26,540 bases of DNA from Bacteroidales bacterium (GTDB lineage: Bacteria; Bacteroidota; Bacteroidia; Bacteroidales; F082), in NCBI GenBank assembly GCA_029933565.1, contig JAOZNY010000010.1, positions 1-26,540 on the forward strand, given 5' to 3'. Shown one piece after another: positions 22,668-26,540 of the stretch (the first letter of the stretch is position 1; each line of letters starts with the position of its first letter). Under the pieces are notes generated by a model, which made no database searches, was not told where the DNA came from, and worked only from the letters and a program-made list of their open reading frames with translations. The position numbers and the translations under genes are program-made.

Positions 22668-23684
22668 ATGAAGAAAAACGATACAATATTATTGGGTCAT
22701 GGCAGTGGTGGTAAATTAAGTCACGATCTTATTGAAAGCATCTTTGTGAAATATTTTGATAATGACTTTCTTAGGCAGCAAACAGATTCAGCAATTCTGA
22801 ATTTGGGAAATAAAAAGATTGCTTACACTACAGATTCTTATGTTGTTGATCCAATATTTTTCCCGGGAGGAAATATTGGAAATCTTGCAATTGCAGGCAC
22901 AGTTAACGACCTTGCTGTTTCGGGGGCAATACCCAAATATTTAAGTTGTGGTTTTATTATTGAAGAGGGTTTTCCAATAGGTGACCTGGAAAAAATCGTA
23001 AAAACCATGGCTATCGACGCAAAAGAAGCCGGTGTTGTAATTGTTACCGGAGATACTAAAGTTGTTGATCGTGGTAAATGCGATAAAATATTTATAAATA
23101 CCTCAGGAGTAGGATTAATAGAAGAGGAAAATGTAAATATTGGAAGTGGTACAGAAATTGAAATTGGTGACAAAATTATTATTAATGGTAGTATAGGAGA
23201 CCACGGAATGGCAGTTATGGCTGCCCGTAACGACTTGAAGATTAATGCGGAGATAATTTCTGATTGCGCTTGTCTGAATAATATGATTAATGAAGTAAGT
23301 AAGAAGATCAAAGTTAAGTTTATGAGAGATGCCACTCGTGGTGGAATAGGTACTGTGCTTTCTGAACTTTCTAAAAATCGTAAGTTTGGTGTTCATGTGC
23401 AGGAAGATAAAATTCCAATACAAGAAGGTGTTAGGGGAATGTGTGAACTATTAGGATTTGATCCCCTTTATGTTGCCAATGAAGGTAAAGTAGTTATGGT
23501 TGTTGGAAAAAATGACGCAAATGAAGTTGTGAAAATCCTGAAAAAAAATACTTTTGGCAAAAATGCCTCAATTATTGGTGATATAAAAGATGAACACCTT
23601 GGAACTGCATGGCTAGAAACAGTTATTGGTGGAAAGAGGATAATAGATATGCTATCGGGTCAGCAACTTCCACGAATTTGTTAG
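22668..23684 (+). CDS. hypE: Carbamoyl dehydratase HypE
   Basis: 338 residues, PurM/AIRS-like ATPase fold. It dehydrates the C-terminal thiocarbamate to thiocyanate, the cyanide donor. It starts with LGHGSGGKLSHDLIE, and also shows TDSYVVDPIFFPGGNIGNLAIAGTVNDLAVSGA, GDTKVVDRG, RDATRGGIGTVLSE and the invariant C-terminus PRIC with the acceptor Cys338. Last gene of hypFCDE; it converges on the zinc-ribbon gene. Confidence 0.97.
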   Translation: MKKNDTILLGHGSGGKLSHDLIESIFVKYFDNDFLRQQTDSAILNLGNKKIAYTTDSYVVDPIFFPGGNIGNLAIAGTVNDLAVSGAIPKYLSCGFIIEEGFPIGDLEKIVKTMAIDAKEAGVVIVTGDTKVVDRGKCDKIFINTSGVGLIEEENVNIGSGTEIEIGDKIIINGSIGDHGMAVMAARNDLKINAEIISDCACLNNMINEVSKKIKVKFMRDATRGGIGTVLSELSKNRKFGVHVQEDKIPIQEGVRGMCELLGFDPLYVANEGKVVMVVGKNDANEVVKILKKNTFGKNASIIGDIKDEHLGTAWLETVIGGKRIIDMLSGQQLPRIC

Positions 23685-23686
23685 CA

Positions 23687-23729
23687 TAAAAAAAACGTAA
23701 ACAGTAAGAAAAATTCTTACTGTTTACGT
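23687..23729 (-). terminator. Strong terminator between hypE and the zinc-ribbon gene
   Basis: A perfect 16-bp stem (23695-23710 with 23714-23729) with an AAA loop. The A-run at 23687-23695 becomes a T-run on the minus strand, so the classical polarity serves the zinc-ribbon gene; it may also stop hypE transcripts. Confidence 0.85.
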
Positions 23730-23769
23730 GCAATATATTCAATTAAAATTTTGTTGGATTTAGTAATTG

Positions 23770-24171
23770 TTATTCGCCAAACTCTTCGTAGAATCTGGTT
23801 AGTTCTGTACTAATATCCTGAAATGCAATATAATGGTTTGAACAGCCATGCCTTGAACAAATATTTACTCGCCCACCGGTTTTTAGCACAAACGAAATCA
23901 TAGGAGCACCACAAATTTTACATTCCTCATTGATTAGAAGTTCCTTATTACATTCCGGACAATAAGCATCAACTACTGTATCGGGTTTAATTTTCAATGA
24001 TGTTTCATGGTCAAAACACTCATAAACGGAGCAAATATGTAAAACACCCCTTTCTTCAGCGGTTACAATATTTAACTTTATGCTAGGAACACCGTGAAGT
24101 AACTTCTCATCATCCATCAACGATTTTCTGCAATGCGGACACTTAACGTGCAAAGAAATCTTTTTTTTCAT
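23770..24171 (-). CDS. Ten-cysteine tandem zinc-ribbon protein of unknown function
   Basis: 133 residues from the ATG at 24169-24171 (an in-frame ATG at 24195 would add eight residues). No signal peptide or membrane segment. Cysteines occur in five pairs: C11-x2-C14, C47-x4-C52, C71-x2-C74, C84-x2-C87, C105-x4-C110. The two halves resemble each other: each begins CPxC and ends with V/L-x-I-C-x4-C followed by His (HICSVYECFDHE and NICSRHGCSNHY), suggesting an internal duplication with one or two zinc sites per half. I do not recognise the family. It is not HypA: the N-terminal MHE nickel motif is missing. It sits between hypE and hypB, where hypA is often found. It shares a 182-base intergenic region with hypB that holds a perfect Rex operator. 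Confidence 0.75.
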   Translation of the reverse strand: MKKKISLHVKCPHCRKSLMDDEKLLHGVPSIKLNIVTAEERGVLHICSVYECFDHETSLKIKPDTVVDAYCPECNKELLINEECKICGAPMISFVLKTGGRVNICSRHGCSNHYIAFQDISTELTRFYEEFGE

Positions 24172-24275
24172 TTTTGTTATTATTAAGCAATACAATACTA
24201 ATTTTGTACGGCTAAATTACGAAATGTTTCTATAAATAAAATGCTAACAGGCTAATTCAGAAACATTTCAAATAG

Positions 24276-24293
24276 TTGTTAATAGATTAACAA
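24276..24293. promoter_or_regulatory. Perfect Rex operator upstream of hypB
   Basis: TTGTTAATAGATTAACAA matches the consensus TTGTTAAnnnnTTAACAA at every defined base, and the palindrome extends three further bases on each side (24273-24296). It lies 60 bases upstream of the hypB ATG and about 105 upstream of the divergent zinc-ribbon gene. No perfect -7 box was found on either side; TAATTTAG on the minus strand (24212-24219) is one base off. Confidence 0.8.
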
Positions 24294-24353
24294 CTAGAAA
24301 ATTAGAATAGAGAAAGAAAATTTATTTATTAATAATTTCAAAATATTAAGATT

Positions 24354-25118
24354 ATGTGCGGAACATGCGGCTGTGGCGATGAGAATAATATCAAATATTC
24401 AATTCCAGGAAAGAATTTAGAGAATAAAAAAGAAGAGCATAAACATGACCACGAACATGGGCATACACATTCACATGAAATACAATTAGAAATGGATGTG
24501 CTTTCGAGTAACAATCTTGTTGCAGAACGAAATCGTGGTTTTTTTGAAGCCCTAAATATAAAGGCATTGAATCTTGTTAGTTCACCTGGCTCAGGGAAAA
24601 CAAGTTTGCTTGAAAGGACTATAAAGGAAATAGGCAAAGAGATTAATTTTTATATTGTAGAGGGCGACCAGCAGACTACCAACGATGCCGATAGGATTGC
24701 TTCAGCAGGTGCGCCTGTAATCCAAATAAACACAGGAAATGGCTGCCATCTGGATGCTGAAATGATAAATACGGCAGTAAAACAACTTAAACCTGAAAAC
24801 AATTCAATGTTGATGATTGAGAATGTTGGCAATTTGGTTTGTCCTTCAATGTTTGATCTTGGCGAATCGAAGCGAGTTGTAATTATTAGTACAACCGAGG
24901 GTGAAGATAAGCCAATAAAATATCCGCCCATGTTCGAATCATCGCAATTGTGCATAATTAATAAGACCGACCTCCTGCCCTATTTAGATTTTGATATGGA
25001 GAAACTTAAAGATTATGCAAAACGAGTAAATCATCATTTGGAGTTTATTGAGGTGTCGGCAAAAACTGGTGAAGGGATGGATAAATGGTATGAGTGGTTA
25101 CGACAAAACAACAAATAG
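24354..25118 (+). CDS. hypB: Nickel-insertion GTPase HypB
   Basis: 254 residues. It delivers Ni2+ to the hydrogenase large-subunit precursor. The N-terminus MCGTCGCG carries the CxxCGC high-affinity nickel motif, followed by a His-rich stretch (29-41, seven His alternating) that stores metal. The SIMIBI GTPase domain has the P-loop SSPGSGKTSL (76-85), EGDQQTTNDADRI, the metal site GNGCHLDAEM (Cys131, His132), ENVGNLVCP and NKTDLL. HypB normally works with HypA, which is not encoded in this window. The CDF transporter gene follows after 14 bases. Confidence 0.97.
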   Translation: MCGTCGCGDENNIKYSIPGKNLENKKEEHKHDHEHGHTHSHEIQLEMDVLSSNNLVAERNRGFFEALNIKALNLVSSPGSGKTSLLERTIKEIGKEINFYIVEGDQQTTNDADRIASAGAPVIQINTGNGCHLDAEMINTAVKQLKPENNSMLMIENVGNLVCPSMFDLGESKRVVIISTTEGEDKPIKYPPMFESSQLCIINKTDLLPYLDFDMEKLKDYAKRVNHHLEFIEVSAKTGEGMDKWYEWLRQNNK

Positions 25119-25132
25119 GAAATTTTAAAAGA

Positions 25133-26008
25133 ATGTCGGAGAAAACAAAAACAGCAAGATTATCGATATATTCAAACTCAATTTTAATTGTATTGAATTT
25201 TATTGTCGGTTTCTTGAGTGGTTCAATAAGTATAATTTCAGAGGCTGTTCATACAATTATTGACCTTATGGCTTCAATAATGGCTTATTTTTCGGTGAAG
25301 ATTTCAGATAATCCAGCCGACAATGAGCACCAATATGGGCATGGAAAATATGAAAATATCTCTGGAGTTGTTGAAGCCCTGCTAATTTTTGTTGCCAGTG
25401 GATGGATTATTTATCATGCAGTTGTACGGCTCATAAATCCTGAACAAATTGTTGACCATACGGGGCTAACCCTTGGTTTCATTGTAATGATGATTTCAGC
25501 AGTGGTTAATTTGTTTGTAAGCAGGAAACTTTATAAGGTTGCTAAGAAGACTGATTCTATTGCTTTAAAGGCTGATGCGCTGCATCTTAGCACTCATGTT
25601 TATACTTCGCTGGGAGTTGGCCTAAGTTTACTGTTAATATATTTTACCGATTGGCATTTTCTTGATCCTGTTGCTGCAATAGTTGTGGCATCTTATATTT
25701 TAAAGGAAGCATTTGAGATTCTGATAGAGGCTTTTAAACCTTTAACCGACAATGCATTGCCTGAGGAAGAGCAACAATTATTAAAAACTGTGATTACAAA
25801 ATATTCAGGAAGCAATGATAGTTTTCACATGTTCAGGTCAAGAAAAGCAGGTTCGAACCGTGAACTTGATTTTCATTTGGAGGTGCCCGGCGATATGACC
25901 GTAACTGAATCACACAAATTATGCGATGAAATTGAACTGGAGTTAAAAACGGTATTACCTAATCTTCAGATAACCATTCATGTTGAACCCATTGGTTATC
26001 ATAAATAG
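25133..26008 (+). CDS. Cation diffusion facilitator (CDF) family transporter
   Basis: About 291 residues: six membrane helices then a cytoplasmic ferredoxin-like domain (about 205-291, ending TIHVEP). It exports divalent metal by proton antiport. Helix II has H40-x3-D44 (SEAVHTIIDLMAS) and helix V has H151-x3-H155 (ADALHLSTHVYTS), where most family members have H/D-x3-D. EHQYGHGKYEN is the conserved loop (usually HPYGHGK). The replacement of the last Asp by His makes a His-rich metal site, so the specificity (Zn, Ni, Co or Fe) is uncertain. I preferred ATG 25133 over 25094, which would overlap hypB. Co-transcription with hypB suggests a role in nickel balance. Confidence 0.88.
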   Translation: MSEKTKTARLSIYSNSILIVLNFIVGFLSGSISIISEAVHTIIDLMASIMAYFSVKISDNPADNEHQYGHGKYENISGVVEALLIFVASGWIIYHAVVRLINPEQIVDHTGLTLGFIVMMISAVVNLFVSRKLYKVAKKTDSIALKADALHLSTHVYTSLGVGLSLLLIYFTDWHFLDPVAAIVVASYILKEAFEILIEAFKPLTDNALPEEEQQLLKTVITKYSGSNDSFHMFRSRKAGSNRELDFHLEVPGDMTVTESHKLCDEIELELKTVLPNLQITIHVEPIGYHK

Positions 26009-26013
26009 TTTGA

Positions 26014-26379
26014 TCAATGTGGATCCTTTAGAATATCATTTTTTAATTTAGCAAAATCTTCTTGTACACTATCGTTCAAACCTGCATTATTTGTTATAAT
26101 TAGTTCTATAAATCCATTACTATCAATGGGCTTATTCAAATCAACAACTATTGATTTTTTAAAAATAGTAGGTTTTACTTTATCAAAATCACCCGAAAAA
26201 ACTACCTCATATTTAAGTTGTACTTTATTATCTTTAGTAAACCATGAATCGCATTGACAAATGTTGTCAGCAACTAAAAGACAGTTTTTAGGTATTTCTG
26301 CTTCAAATTCTACCCTCACCAAAAAAGGTTTTCCGTAAGTGTTTTTGAAAAATGTTACTTTCTGTAGATAATGATACAT
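26014..26379 (-). CDS. Hypothetical protein, 121 residues
   Basis: Small protein, no signal peptide or membrane segment. Its pattern of alternating hydrophobic strands (FLVRVEFEAEIP, VQLKYEVVFSGDF, KKSIVVDL, GFIELIITNN) suggests an all-beta domain, perhaps immunoglobulin-like. The segment NICQCDSWF has two close cysteines. I do not recognise the family. It converges on the CDF gene with a five-base gap and has no recognisable -7 box, so its regulation is not visible. Confidence 0.6.
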   Translation of the reverse strand: MYHYLQKVTFFKNTYGKPFLVRVEFEAEIPKNCLLVADNICQCDSWFTKDNKVQLKYEVVFSGDFDKVKPTIFKKSIVVDLNKPIDSNGFIELIITNNAGLNDSVQEDFAKLKNDILKDPH

Positions 26380-26470
26380 GATAGAACCATGTTTTTACAA
26401 AAGCAAATTTATACATTTAAATATATATTTACAAAAGAAAAGTATGTTTTTTTCAACCAATTAAATGAAA

Positions 26471-26531
26471 CTCCTCGCAGCAAGCTGACGAGGTATCTCA
26501 ACAGAATCTTGATATTTATTAACGCATCAAG
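26471..26531. repeat. Two adjacent hairpins at the window end
   Basis: CCTCG (26473-26477) pairs with CGAGG (26489-26493) around AGC/GCT, and TCTTGAT (26507-26513) pairs with ATCAAGA (26526-26532). They lie between the hypothetical gene's upstream side and the window edge. They could be a terminator for a gene beyond the window or an intergenic dispersed repeat; no other copy exists in this window. Confidence 0.4.
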
Positions 26532-26540
26532 ATGCAGGGA

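Noticed and set aside
23770..24195. Zinc-ribbon gene as hypA
   Set aside because: It lacks the N-terminal MHE nickel motif and the HypA length and cysteine spacing; ten cysteines in two similar halves indicate another family.

Overview
The window is about 36% GC by eye. It carries a Bacteroidetes (Bacteroidales-like) chromosome segment. Support for that assignment: a fused FeoA-FeoB ferrous iron transporter, a DUF5063-type protein, a PF13568-type outer-membrane barrel, several TAnnTTTG promoter elements of the Bacteroidetes sigma factor, and almost no Shine-Dalgarno sequences. No rRNA, tRNA, CRISPR array, transposase or integrase was recognised.

Region 1 (1-3660) is an accessory hotspot. It starts with the 3' part of a phosphoglucomutase/phosphomannomutase gene (pgm). 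Two further eroded copies of the pgm 3' end and its downstream hairpins follow at about 2400-2557 and 3430-3623. Between copies 1 and 2 sits a ParE/RelE-type toxin-antitoxin pair. Between copies 2 and 3 sits a lipoprotein with a Hint (hedgehog/intein-type) autoprocessing domain.

Region 2 (3700-11000) is housekeeping: a DUF5063 protein, FeoAB, a TPR lipoprotein, the bcp-recA pair, and overlapping genes for a phosphoglycolate-phosphatase-like HAD enzyme and endonuclease III.

Region 3 (11060-26010) is a hydrogen-metabolism island. A probable nickel transporter, an outer-membrane barrel and the redox repressor Rex form one operon. On the minus strand lies hoxF-hoxU-hoxY-hoxH-hoxW, a complete NAD-linked group 3d [NiFe]-hydrogenase in the order known from Ralstonia/Cupriavidus soluble hydrogenase. 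Divergent from it run hypF-hypC-hypD-hypE. After a convergent ten-cysteine zinc-ribbon gene come hypB and a cation-diffusion-facilitator transporter. No hypA was found.

The most notable observation is regulatory. Three sites match or nearly match the Rex operator TTGTTAAnnnnTTAACAA / TTGTGAAnnnnTTCACAA. They lie upstream of the nickel-transporter/rex operon (11066-11083), exactly between the divergent hoxF and hypF -7 boxes (18754-18771), and upstream of hypB (24276-24293, a perfect match). This suggests that Rex coordinates nickel uptake, enzyme synthesis and enzyme maturation with the NADH/NAD+ ratio, and also its own synthesis. The window ends with a minus-strand hypothetical gene and two hairpins.
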